A stretch of 64,000 nucleotides of DNA from an uncultured Lachnospiraceae bacterium (GTDB lineage Bacteria > Bacillota > Clostridia > Lachnospirales > Lachnospiraceae). Numbering within the stretch: position 1 is the first letter of the stretch; each line of letters opens with the position of its first letter. The notes below the pieces were generated by a model. It did no database searches. It worked only from the letters and a program-made list of their open reading frames with translations, and had not been told where the DNA came from. A program made the position numbers and the translations under genes. Of this stretch, positions 26,721 through 35,346 are shown piece after piece. The DNA lies in NCBI GenBank assembly GCA_947177165.1, contig CAMWTP010000009.1:1-64000 (forward strand), written 5' to 3'.

Positions 26721-27197
26721 GTGAAAGGCATGGTATTGGATGCGATGAAAAGAGAGAGACACGAGGTCGTGGTAGATCTGATCAACAGATACGATATCGA
26801 GACGCAGGAGGAGCTGGCGGCCTATCTGCGCAGGGAGGGGTTTGATGTGACGCAGGCGACTGTGTCGAGGGATATCCGGGAACTGCATCTGTCAAAGATA
26901 GCAGCGGGAAACGGTAAGCAGAAATATATCATTCTGCAAAATGAGGACACCAGGCTGAGCGATAAATATATCCGTGTGCTCAGGGACGGGTTTGTCTCAA
27001 TGAACATGGCGCAGAACATTCTGGTGATCAAGACTGTACAGGGAATGGCGATGGCGGTTGCCGCGGCGGTGGATGCCATGCGTTTTCCTGAGATTGTCGG
27101 CTGCATAGCGGGGGACGACACGATCTTTGCGGCGGTAAAGTCAGTGGATGAAACAGGGTCCGTGATGGAAAAATTGGATGAAATTATAAAAGGTTAG
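26721..27197 (+). CDS. argR: Arginine repressor ArgR/AhrC
   Basis: ArgR is a hexameric arginine-dependent regulator of arginine synthesis and breakdown. The N-terminal winged helix reads ETQEELAAYLRREGFDVTQ and TVSRDIRELHLSKI, and the C-terminal oligomerisation and arginine-binding domain includes GMAMAVAAAVDAMRFPEIVG and GDDTIFAAV. The frame opens at a GTG; ATGs at 26730 and 26745 are alternatives and none has a strong ribosome site. The family usually begins a few residues before KRERHE, so 26745 (150 aa) is credible. recN follows after 9 bp, as in B. subtilis. Confidence 0.94.
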   Translation: MKGMVLDAMKRERHEVVVDLINRYDIETQEELAAYLRREGFDVTQATVSRDIRELHLSKIAAGNGKQKYIILQNEDTRLSDKYIRVLRDGFVSMNMAQNILVIKTVQGMAMAVAAAVDAMRFPEIVGCIAGDDTIFAAVKSVDETGSVMEKLDEIIKG

Positions 27198-27206
27198 GTA
27201 CAGAGA

Positions 27207-28886
27207 ATGTTAATTAGCTTGCACGTAAAGAATCTGGCTCTGATCTCAGAGACAGAGGTAACTTTGGGGGAAGGATTGAACATATTAAGCGGCGAGACAG
27301 GCGCCGGCAAATCGATCATTATCGGCTCGATCAATCTTGCGCTGGGGGCGAGGGCGGACAAGGATATGATAAGGACCGGTTCGGATTATGCGCTTGTCGA
27401 GCTGGTCTTTCAGGTGACAGATGATGCCATGCAGCAGGAGATCAGGGCGCTGGAGATTCCGGTCGAGGAGGATGGGATTATTATTATCCAGCGGCGGATA
27501 CAGCCAAACAGAAATCTGTTCAGAATATGCGGGGAGACGGTTACAGCAAAGCAGATCAAAGCGCTTGCTGAGCTTTTGATTGACATTCATGGACAGCATG
27601 AACACCAGTCGCTTCTGTACAAGAAAAATCACATGGAGATTCTCGATTCCTTTGCGGGGGAGGCTCTTTCCAAAATCAAGGAGGAACTCAGGGAAAAGTA
27701 TCAGTTGTATGCACAACTGAAAAAGGAGCTTACAGAGTTCTGTGTTGATGACAGTGCCAAGGCAAAGGAGCTCTCTCTTGCGGAGTTTGAGTATCAGGAG
27801 ATTGAGGATGCCGGACTGACAGCGGGCGAGGACGAGGAGCTCGAGCGCGATTACCGAAGAATGGCAAACAGCAGACAGATCGTCGGGGCGGCGGACAAGG
27901 CGTATCAGCTGACCGGAAACGGTGAGCAGTCAGCGGCGGACGCAGTCGGCTATGCAGTGCGGGAGCTGCGCAGTGTGGAGAGCTATGATGACAGGGCGCG
28001 GGAGCTTGCCGACGAGCTTGAGAATATTGATGTCCTGCTCAGCGATTTTAACAGGGAGATCGCCGAGTACATGGCGGATATGGAGTTTGACGGAGAGAGG
28101 TTTGCACAGATGGAGGAGCGGCTGAATCTGCTGAATCATCTAAAGCTCAAGTACGGTGACAGTATTCAGGCTGTTTTGCAGTATCAGGCAGATCTTGGGG
28201 AGAAGATCGAGAGACTGAAGAATGCGGATGCATATAAAGCCCAGTTAGAGACAAGGTTAGCGGAGCTTGAGACGAAATTAATGAATCTGTGTCAGAAAGC
28301 CTCCAAAGTTCGCAGTAAGGAGGCGGCAAAGCTCGAAAAAGATATGATAGCGGCGCTGACTGACCTGAACTTTCTGGATGTGAAATTCGAGATACAGGTG
28401 CGCAGGAAAGAGGAAATGGCTTCCAACGGGTATGACGATGTGGAATTTATGATTTCGACAAATCCGGGCGAGCCGTTAAAGAGTCTTGGAAACGTGGCGA
28501 GCGGCGGTGAGCTTTCGCGTATTATGCTGGCGATCAAGACCGTGCTCGCGTCGAGGGACCGCATACCGACCATGATCTTTGATGAGATCGACACTGGCAT
28601 CAGCGGAAAGACGGCGTGGAAGGTATCGGAAAAGCTTGGCAGACTGGCGCAGAGTCACCAGATTATCTGTATTACACATCTGCCTCAGATTGCTGCCATG
28701 GCGGACAACCACTATAAAATCGCAAAGCAGGCAGTGGACAATAAGACGGTGACAGATATCGTGCAGTTAGATGGGGCGGAGAGCGTTGACGAGCTTGCGA
28801 GAATGCTTGGAAGTGACGAGATTACAGATACCGTGAGAGAGAATGCCAGAGAGCTGATTGCGACAGCTCAAAAAAAGAAATCTTAA
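27207..28886 (+). CDS. recN: DNA repair protein RecN
   Basis: RecN is an SMC-like ATPase recruited to double-strand breaks. The 559-aa protein has the N-terminal Walker A ILSGETGAGKSIIIGSINLA, a central coiled-coil region, the C-terminal signature NVASGGELSRIMLAIKTVLA, and Walker B IPTMIFDEIDTGISGKTAW, followed by ICITHLPQIAAMAD. In Bacillus and many Clostridia spoIVB and spo0A follow directly; here spoIVB is 6.4 kb away and spo0A is not in the window. Confidence 0.97.
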   Translation: MLISLHVKNLALISETEVTLGEGLNILSGETGAGKSIIIGSINLALGARADKDMIRTGSDYALVELVFQVTDDAMQQEIRALEIPVEEDGIIIIQRRIQPNRNLFRICGETVTAKQIKALAELLIDIHGQHEHQSLLYKKNHMEILDSFAGEALSKIKEELREKYQLYAQLKKELTEFCVDDSAKAKELSLAEFEYQEIEDAGLTAGEDEELERDYRRMANSRQIVGAADKAYQLTGNGEQSAADAVGYAVRELRSVESYDDRARELADELENIDVLLSDFNREIAEYMADMEFDGERFAQMEERLNLLNHLKLKYGDSIQAVLQYQADLGEKIERLKNADAYKAQLETRLAELETKLMNLCQKASKVRSKEAAKLEKDMIAALTDLNFLDVKFEIQVRRKEEMASNGYDDVEFMISTNPGEPLKSLGNVASGGELSRIMLAIKTVLASRDRIPTMIFDEIDTGISGKTAWKVSEKLGRLAQSHQIICITHLPQIAAMADNHYKIAKQAVDNKTVTDIVQLDGAESVDELARMLGSDEITDTVRENARELIATAQKKKS

Positions 28887-28936
28887 CCGGCATGCAAATT
28901 TTTGATAAGTAATAGGATGAAAATGACAGATAAATA

Positions 28937-28965
28937 TTGAAAATGACTGAAAATATCGGTATACT
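28937..28965 (+). promoter_or_regulatory. Sigma-A promoter for the MCP-like gene
   Basis: TTGAAA (28937-28942), exactly 17 bp, then TATACT (28960-28965). Transcription would begin near 28972, so the ATG at 29002 (with GGAGG) is the start, not the TTG/ATG codons nearer the promoter. Confidence 0.75.
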
Positions 28966-29001
28966 ATAGATATGGCGGTTATGCGGAATGGAGGATGGAA
29001 T

Positions 29002-29583
29002 ATGATATTAAAAGATTACCTGGATGCAAAAAAATTGCAGGATTTACAGAATTCTTTTTTAGAGTTTGCGGGTCTGGAGGCGGTCGTGGTTGACATGGAG
29101 GGCGAGCGCCAGACAGAAGGACATGATTTTCAAGGGGAAGAAACAGATTCGTATGACATTGTTGTGAACGGTGAGAAAGTCGGGGCAGTAGTCGTCGCAC
29201 GGTCTTTGGACAGAAAGGCGAGGAGCGCTGCACAGATGCTTAGTATGGTGATTGGACAGACCGCAAGTCTGGAACATCTGAATAACAGAAATACTGGAAA
29301 ATTTGATTCGGTGAAGGAAGATATCAAGAAATCAGGTCAGCTGGTGCAGATGATCAATGAGAAGACAGGGCATCTGAAGGGAATCGCCAAGAAACAGACC
29401 ATCTTATCGCTCAATGCCACGATTGAGGCTGCGAGAAGCGGCGAGGCAGGTGTCGGTTTCGCGGTCGTTGCTAAGAGCATGCAGGATCTGTCAAACCAGT
29501 CAGCAGGAATTTATACAGATATCGAAAAATCAGTGGAAGAGATCACAAATCTTATCAATACAATTATTGGTGAACTTGAATAA
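29002..29583 (+). CDS. Soluble mini-chemoreceptor-like protein (PocR-like sensor plus MCP tip)
   Basis: A 193-aa cytoplasmic protein with no membrane segment. The N-terminal 90 residues resemble a shortened PocR sensory domain (KKLQDLQNSFLEFAGLEAVV). The C-terminal part matches the hairpin tip of methyl-accepting chemotaxis proteins (QTILSLNATIEAARSGEAGV, then GFAVVAKSMQDLSNQS). The signalling helices are far shorter than in standard receptors (about 100 residues here against 200-300), and no obvious methylation helices exist. GGAGG before 29002 sets the start. It has its own promoter and terminator. It may contact CheW/CheA or signal in another way; this is untested. Confidence 0.78.
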   Translation: MILKDYLDAKKLQDLQNSFLEFAGLEAVVVDMEGERQTEGHDFQGEETDSYDIVVNGEKVGAVVVARSLDRKARSAAQMLSMVIGQTASLEHLNNRNTGKFDSVKEDIKKSGQLVQMINEKTGHLKGIAKKQTILSLNATIEAARSGEAGVGFAVVAKSMQDLSNQSAGIYTDIEKSVEEITNLINTIIGELE

Positions 29584-29608
29584 TGTCATAAAGAGTGTGT
29601 GTGATATG

Positions 29609-29644
29609 GAAAAGAACGCAGGTATGGAAAACTGCGTTCTTTTC
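29609..29644. terminator. Bidirectional terminator between convergent genes
   Basis: Perfect 13-bp stem, GAAAAGAACGCAG at 29609-29621 and its complement at 29632-29644, with a 10-nt loop. Both arms end in A/T tracts, so it can serve the MCP-like gene on the plus strand and the secreted-protein gene ending at 29658 on the minus strand. Confidence 0.85.
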
Positions 29645-29657
29645 GTGTAATGTATTG

Positions 29658-30359
29658 TCAGTTAAATCCTTCCACTGCAAACCGGACTGCATTGACGGGA
29701 ACATTGAATTCACTGTTGTATACTCTGCCCTTTGAGAGCGTGCTGCAATACAGATGTACTTTGGACAGCACATTTCCAGCGGCATCGTAGAAATAGCCGT
29801 AACATCCCCATTTAGCGTATGCGTCATCCTTGTAAGAAGTACATTGGTACTGGAGCTTTAGTGTGGATTTATAGTCGCTGAAGTCGGCGTATTTGAAATC
29901 ATACGGTACAAATTCATAGCTCACCAGTGTACAGTAATTGTCATGGTTGGTTCCCAGTCTGGACGGGATCTCCATGACCAGCAAAGAGGCATTGATGGTC
30001 ACATATGCCACGACGGCCGGATTGTCAGGATGGTATATGGCAGCTACAGTGGAACCGCCATTCTCATAAGAGACCTGATATGCAGCTGCATTGGCCGCAT
30101 AGGTTATAGGAGTGATGGTTGCGACATTCGGGTCTGCAACAACACAGGCAAGCTGCGATGCATCAAAACCATCCCCGAGTACAGCTGTAAAGGTTGCAGA
30201 AGTGCCTGCGGTGATCGTGATACTGTCCGTGGAAAGGGTCAGGCCGTTTCCGGGACTTTCTTTTGCGGAGACAGGCAGGGCCGGGGCGGCAGAGATCACA
30301 GATAAGGTTATGGCACATGTTAATATAGAACATATCATTTTTTTCAGTTTTGTCTTCAT
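29658..30359 (-). CDS. Secreted protein of unknown function, probable Ig-like fold
   Basis: The 233-aa product has a clear signal peptide (KTKLKKMICSILTCAITLSV, with cleavage after VSA). The first mature half has a bacterial Ig-like character (STDSITITAGTSATFTAVLG, then VTINAS). The second half is an aromatic, Cys-containing beta-rich domain (YQCTSYKDDAYAKWGCYGYF) that may be FxLYD-like. The longer frame starts at 30410, but AAGGAGAAG before the ATG at 30359 fixes the start. It stands alone, convergent with the MCP-like gene and divergent from the RND operon. Its role is unknown. Confidence 0.75.
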   Translation of the reverse strand: MKTKLKKMICSILTCAITLSVISAAPALPVSAKESPGNGLTLSTDSITITAGTSATFTAVLGDGFDASQLACVVADPNVATITPITYAANAAAYQVSYENGGSTVAAIYHPDNPAVVAYVTINASLLVMEIPSRLGTNHDNYCTLVSYEFVPYDFKYADFSDYKSTLKLQYQCTSYKDDAYAKWGCYGYFYDAAGNVLSKVHLYCSTLSKGRVYNSEFNVPVNAVRFAVEGFN

Positions 30360-30414
30360 ATATCTTCTCCTTGTGCAATAAAAATTAGTAGTTGCATGAC
30401 AAAAAGTCATTTCT

Positions 30415-30444
30415 ATTATAATAAAGTGTGCGCATAAATGGCAA
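30415..30444 (-). promoter_or_regulatory. Sigma-A promoter for the secreted-protein gene
   Basis: On the minus strand TTGCCA (30444-30439), an 18-bp spacer and TATAAT (30420-30415). A small palindrome ATGAC-AAAAA-GTCAT lies in the leader at 30396-30410. Confidence 0.65.
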
Positions 30445-30475
30445 GGGGAAGCCTGTTAAAAAATTTATAAAAAAA

Positions 30476-30504
30476 TTAAACTTAGATAAAAAATGTCATA
30501 TACT
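30476..30504 (+). promoter_or_regulatory. Sigma-A promoter for the RND efflux operon
   Basis: TTAAAC (30476-30481), 17 bp, TATACT (30499-30504), about 108 bp upstream of the adaptor gene. It is divergent from the secreted-protein promoter. Confidence 0.55.
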
Positions 30505-30611
30505 CTTTTATTTTGCAGGAAATTTAGGTAAAATGTCATGTAGGTGTAGTAGGGAAGTCATACATCATAAGAGAAAAAATGATAAAAGGGATGCAGTAGA
30601 AAGGGAAGAAT

Positions 30612-32138
30612 ATGAAGAACAGACAAAGAAAAATTGCCCTGCTTTTATATGTCGTATTGTCGGTATCCGTGATCTGGGGATGCGGGCAGGTGCCGGAGAC
30701 AGAAACGGTGGAAGATGTGGCGGTTGTCGAGACAGCCAGTCCGGAAGTAGGAGAACTGAAACTCAGCGCTAATTTTATTGCCACGATCAATCCTGACGAA
30801 TCAGTCTATGTGATTCCCAAAGCGACAGCGGAGGTGCTTGAGGTAAAGGTTCAGGCAGGCGATATTGTCGAGGCGGGGGACATTCTTGCAGTGCTGGATG
30901 ACACGATGGCACAGCTTTCCGTGCGAAATGCGGAGACTGCTGCGAAAAATGCCCAGATTGGGCTGGACAGTGCGAAGCTTGCCTATGATCTCCAGTACGG
31001 GGAGGGTGCGACGACACTGAATGACATGCAGTCAGATAATACCATTTCACAGGCGGAGGACGGTGTCAATCAATTGCAGGAAAATCTGGTGGACGCCATG
31101 GATAATCTGCAGAAGGCGAAGGATCAGCTAAAAGATAAGGAAGACGAGCTGGCCAGTCTGAAGGTGAAGTATGATTTCCGGGAGAGTGTCAATGAGATTA
31201 GGGACTATGCGGACAGCTTTGACAAAAATGCACCGGAGGGACTGATCGATTATCTTTCCAATATGCAGCGATACCAGACTGCTGCCCAGGAGGTAGGGAC
31301 TGTAGAGGGTGCCATAGCACAGTATAAATCAGCTATTGACCAGTACGAGGAGGCTATTGAGACGCTGCAGGACAATATCGATACTGCATATGATTCCTAT
31401 AGTCAGGCGGTAACTGCCAACAATATCAGCAATGGAGAAATCCTTGAAGGGCAGAAGCAGGCATCGCAGAACAGCATCTCGCAGGCGGAGGTCGGCATTT
31501 CACAGGCGCGGCTTGGCATAGAACAGGCACAGGAGAGTCTTGAGAGTTATACGATTACAGCGCCAATCTCGGGAGTTATTGAGACAGCGAATTTAAAGGA
31601 ACATGATTTTGCCACATCGAGCAATCCGGCCTTTGTCATTTCCAATAAGGATACAATGGTTGCTACGTACTATGTCAGCGAGGATGTGCGCAATACCTTT
31701 TCAATTGGACAGAAGATTGTGCTGGAGAAGGACGAAAAACTTTATGACGGTGAAGTGATAGAGATTGGAAGCGCTATTGATGCGACGACAGGACTTTTCC
31801 GGGTCAAGGCAGCCGTCAAGGGGGACACCGCGAGTCTGCTTTCCGGTACGAAAGCGACTGTCACGACGGATACATATCATGAAAAGAATGCGGTTATCAT
31901 ACCATATGATTCGGTTTACTATGATGGAACACAGGCATATGTATACACGGTCGTGGATGGAAGGGCAAAGAGGACGGAAGTGACAACCGGCCTTTACGAT
32001 ATTGACAGGATTGTGATTACAGAAGGGCTCACTAAGGATGATACGATCATCACAACATGGTCAGCCCAGCTGCGTGACGGCGTGGAGATTTCTGCGGCTG
32101 AGAGCAATATAGATACGGAAAATAGCACACAGGAATAG
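30612..32138 (+). CDS. RND efflux adaptor (membrane fusion protein, HlyD family)
   Basis: A 508-aa extracytoplasmic adaptor. The N-terminus is a signal or anchor segment ending VIWGCG, a possible but atypical lipobox because Trp sits at -2. A split biotinyl-lipoyl domain (IPKATAEVLEVKVQAGDIVE and TITAPISGVIETANLKEHDF) flanks a long coiled-coil hairpin (about residues 100-300), followed by a beta-barrel (FSIGQKIVLEKDEKLYDGEV). It works with the RND pump 13 bp downstream. GGGAAG precedes the ATG. In Gram-positive cells there is no outer-membrane channel, so export is to the cell surface. Confidence 0.9.
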   Translation: MKNRQRKIALLLYVVLSVSVIWGCGQVPETETVEDVAVVETASPEVGELKLSANFIATINPDESVYVIPKATAEVLEVKVQAGDIVEAGDILAVLDDTMAQLSVRNAETAAKNAQIGLDSAKLAYDLQYGEGATTLNDMQSDNTISQAEDGVNQLQENLVDAMDNLQKAKDQLKDKEDELASLKVKYDFRESVNEIRDYADSFDKNAPEGLIDYLSNMQRYQTAAQEVGTVEGAIAQYKSAIDQYEEAIETLQDNIDTAYDSYSQAVTANNISNGEILEGQKQASQNSISQAEVGISQARLGIEQAQESLESYTITAPISGVIETANLKEHDFATSSNPAFVISNKDTMVATYYVSEDVRNTFSIGQKIVLEKDEKLYDGEVIEIGSAIDATTGLFRVKAAVKGDTASLLSGTKATVTTDTYHEKNAVIIPYDSVYYDGTQAYVYTVVDGRAKRTEVTTGLYDIDRIVITEGLTKDDTIITTWSAQLRDGVEISAAESNIDTENSTQE

Positions 32139-32151
32139 GAGGGTACAGGAT

Positions 32152-35100
32152 ATGAGTTCCTTAACCAAGCTGGCCCTCAAGAGGCCTGTTTCGGCACTGC
32201 TCATCGTGCTGGCATTATTTGTCTTTGGTATCAGTTCAGTATTTGGATTCAAGATGGAGCTGACACCTGATCTGGAGATGCCCATGTTGTTTGTCATGAC
32301 AATCTTTCAGGGCGGAGATCCGGCAACGACTGAGGAGCTGGTGACAAAGATCATAGAGGATTCCGGCAAGACGCTCTCAGGCGTGGATTCAGTGACTTCG
32401 CAGACGACGGAGAATATGTCGCTGGTCATGTTTTCTTATGAATATGGTACAGATACAGACGAGGCGTATGCAGATCTCAGGAGTGCCATTGACACTGCGT
32501 CGCTGCAGCTGCCGGAAGATGCGCAGGATCCTGTAATCATTGAGATGGATATGAATGCGCAGGACATGATGACATTATCGATCACTTCGACAGGCGATAT
32601 AGATGTGCTGACATTCGTGGAGGATGAACTGCGTCCAGAACTGGAGCGTCTCTCGGATGTGGCGCAGATTACGGTATCAGGCGGTGAGCAGGACTACATC
32701 AGGATACAGCTTCACAGCGACAAGATGCAGCAGTACGGCGTGACCATGGCAAATATCAGGACGTATATCACTACAACCGATTTTACGATACCGATTGGAA
32801 GTGTTGACCAGGGGGCACAGAGTATCAGCGCCTCCGCTTCTTCAAAACCTGCCAGTCTGATGGATCTGCAGAACATACCCATTATAACAGGGAGAGGGAC
32901 AACGATAGCCCTTTCAGATATCGCGACAGTATCCATGTCGTCAAGGGCGAACAGCAGTATCAGCCGTTTTAACGGGCAGGACAGTATCAGTGTCGGTATT
33001 GCCAAGGTTCAGAGTGAAGGCACGGTTGATGTTTCTAACCATGTGAAAGCGCTGGTTGAGCGTGTAGCCGCAAAAAATTCGGCAATTCAGATATCTGTGG
33101 CGTATGATGCGGCAGACAGTATTAAGTCTTCCCTGAGTTCAGTGGCAGAGACGCTTGTGCTTGGCGTCCTGTTTTCCATGCTTGTGCTGTTTATCTTCTT
33201 CGGGGATTTTAAGGCCAGTTTGATCGTTGGCAGCTCCATGCCGATATCGCTCCTGGCGACGCTTATTTTTATGAGTTTTGCTGGATTTTCATTGAATGTA
33301 GTCACCATGGGAGCACTTGTCATAGCCATCGGTATGATGGTTGACGCATCAATTGTTGTGTTGGAGAGCTGTTTCCGGCTGAAGGATGAAAAACCGGAAT
33401 TTAAGGATGCCGCATTTGTGGGCACAAAGGTGGTGGCCTCTTCTGTCTCTGCATCAACGATCACCACAGTCGTTGTGTATCTGCCGCTTGCCACGATGAA
33501 GGGACTTGCCGGACAGCTCTTTTCGCAGCTCGGATTTACGATTATTTTTGCCATGATGTCGTCTTTGATCGTGGCGATCACGCTGATTCCGATTTTTTTC
33601 TGGAAATACAGGCCAAAGGAGAAAAAGAACACGCTGGCAAACCAGATTGTGGGAAAGATCGGAGACGGCTACAAGACGCTGCTCAAACACATTATGCTGA
33701 AGAAAAAGACTGTTATGCTCGTTGCAGTGGGACTTCTGGCACTGGCGATTTTTCTTGCATCACAGCTTGACAAAGAGCTGATGTCAGCGACGGGACTTGA
33801 CAATATGAGCATTTCCATCGAGCAGCGCTCGGGAACCAGACTTGAGGTGATGGATGAAAATATCCAGTTTATAGAGCAGATGATCATCGATGATCCGGAT
33901 TTTGCAGGGTGCAATCTGACGATCAGCGGCTCCGCGGCAACGATTACAGCATATCCCTCGGATACCTGCGAAAAGAGTATCAATCAGCTTGTGGATGAGT
34001 ACAATGCGAAGCTGATGGACAGCACGAACATGAGCATTATCGTCTCAGCAGCAGGAAGCGGAATGTCCTCCATGATGAGTGTTATGTCGAGCACGGAAGT
34101 TGATATGGTTGGGGACAGTATTGATGACCTGAAAATAGCCGCAAGGCAGGTGGATGCGATCATGATGGATATTCCGGGTGTCATCAAGACTTCGAGCAAC
34201 CTGACCTCGGATGCCACACAGGTAAAGATACAGATAGACCCGTTAAAGTGTATGAATGTAGGTTTGACAGCTGTGCAGGTTGCAGGTGAGATGTACAATG
34301 CCAGCAGCGGTGTCGAAGTTATGGACATGACAATCGGAACGGAAGAATATACTGTGAGAATGGAATACCCGGAGGATAGCTATACGACCATGAATCAGCT
34401 TCTCAATCTCGAAATAGCCACTCCGATGGGAAGTATGATCACAGTAGGTGACGTGGCTAAGGCAGTATATTCTGATGTGCCGGACACACTTGTAAGAGAG
34501 GATGGAAGGTATCAGGTTGCGATTACAGCCTATACGACGGATGCTGCAAAGTTTACGGCGCAGTCCGCCATTATCAGGGCAGTGGACGAGGCGGAGCAAA
34601 ATGGAATGTTCCCGGAGGGGGTAGGACAGACGCAGAATATCATGAATGAGATGATCGAGGAGGAGTTTACCGCGATTGGAAAGGCAATCTTTACAGCGGT
34701 TTTTCTGATTTTCCTCGTCATGGCAATGCAGTTTGAGTCGCCGGTATTCTCGCTCATGGTCATGCTCAGTATTCCGTTTAGTCTGATTGGTTCGTTTTTC
34801 CTGTTGTTTATCACAGGATCGACGCTGAATATGACATCACTGATGGGTGTGCTGATGCTGGTAGGTATCGTTGTAAATAATGGTATTTTGTATGTCGATA
34901 CGACAAACCAGTTAAAGGAAACGATGGCGTTAAATGACGCGCTGATGGAGAGCGGGCGTCTGCGTCTGAGGCCAATCCTCATGACGACGTTGACGACGAT
35001 CCTGTCAATGATACCGATGATTTTTACCCAGAACGAGAACGCAGCGATGATGAAAGGAATGTCCCTCATCATTATCGGAGGTCTGATTACCTCCACGTTG

Positions 35101-35217
35101 TTGATACTGCTGCTCTTGCCGAGTTTCTATCTGTTGATGAGCAGTCAGGGCAGAAGAGAGGCAAAGGAGAGACGGCAGATGAAACGCCAGAAACGGCTTG
35201 CAGAAAGAGATAAGTAA
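32152..35217 (+). CDS. RND-family efflux transporter (HAE/AcrB-like)
   Basis: A 1021-aa proton-driven pump of the RND superfamily, the standard length. It has the two-fold repeat of one helix, a large extracytoplasmic domain and five or six helices. The conserved fourth helix reads VIAIGMMVDASIVVLESCFR near residue 395, with the proton-relay Asp retained but Asn replaced by Ala-Ser. The second half carries MGVLMLVGIVVNNGILYVDT. The tail is strongly basic (RREAKERRQMKRQKR). Gram-positive relatives such as SwrC export lipopeptides or drugs; the substrate here is unknown. It is followed by a terminator. Confidence 0.94.
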   Translation: MSSLTKLALKRPVSALLIVLALFVFGISSVFGFKMELTPDLEMPMLFVMTIFQGGDPATTEELVTKIIEDSGKTLSGVDSVTSQTTENMSLVMFSYEYGTDTDEAYADLRSAIDTASLQLPEDAQDPVIIEMDMNAQDMMTLSITSTGDIDVLTFVEDELRPELERLSDVAQITVSGGEQDYIRIQLHSDKMQQYGVTMANIRTYITTTDFTIPIGSVDQGAQSISASASSKPASLMDLQNIPIITGRGTTIALSDIATVSMSSRANSSISRFNGQDSISVGIAKVQSEGTVDVSNHVKALVERVAAKNSAIQISVAYDAADSIKSSLSSVAETLVLGVLFSMLVLFIFFGDFKASLIVGSSMPISLLATLIFMSFAGFSLNVVTMGALVIAIGMMVDASIVVLESCFRLKDEKPEFKDAAFVGTKVVASSVSASTITTVVVYLPLATMKGLAGQLFSQLGFTIIFAMMSSLIVAITLIPIFFWKYRPKEKKNTLANQIVGKIGDGYKTLLKHIMLKKKTVMLVAVGLLALAIFLASQLDKELMSATGLDNMSISIEQRSGTRLEVMDENIQFIEQMIIDDPDFAGCNLTISGSAATITAYPSDTCEKSINQLVDEYNAKLMDSTNMSIIVSAAGSGMSSMMSVMSSTEVDMVGDSIDDLKIAARQVDAIMMDIPGVIKTSSNLTSDATQVKIQIDPLKCMNVGLTAVQVAGEMYNASSGVEVMDMTIGTEEYTVRMEYPEDSYTTMNQLLNLEIATPMGSMITVGDVAKAVYSDVPDTLVREDGRYQVAITAYTTDAAKFTAQSAIIRAVDEAEQNGMFPEGVGQTQNIMNEMIEEEFTAIGKAIFTAVFLIFLVMAMQFESPVFSLMVMLSIPFSLIGSFFLLFITGSTLNMTSLMGVLMLVGIVVNNGILYVDTTNQLKETMALNDALMESGRLRLRPILMTTLTTILSMIPMIFTQNENAAMMKGMSLIIIGGLITSTLLILLLLPSFYLLMSSQGRREAKERRQMKRQKRLAERDK

Positions 35218-35234
35218 AATAATTCATAAAAACT

Positions 35235-35270
35235 GGCACTGATATTTTTTTGAAAAAATATCAGTGTCGT
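35235..35270 (+). terminator. Rho-independent terminator after the RND operon
   Basis: CACTGATATTTTTT (35237-35250) pairs with its complement at 35253-35266, extended by a G-C and a G-T pair, followed by a T-rich stretch. Confidence 0.8.
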
Positions 35271-35346
35271 TTATTTTATAAAAAAATCCATATACTACAA
35301 TCAGTCAAAAGTATGCAATGAATCAACTTAGTAAGGTAGTGAATGG

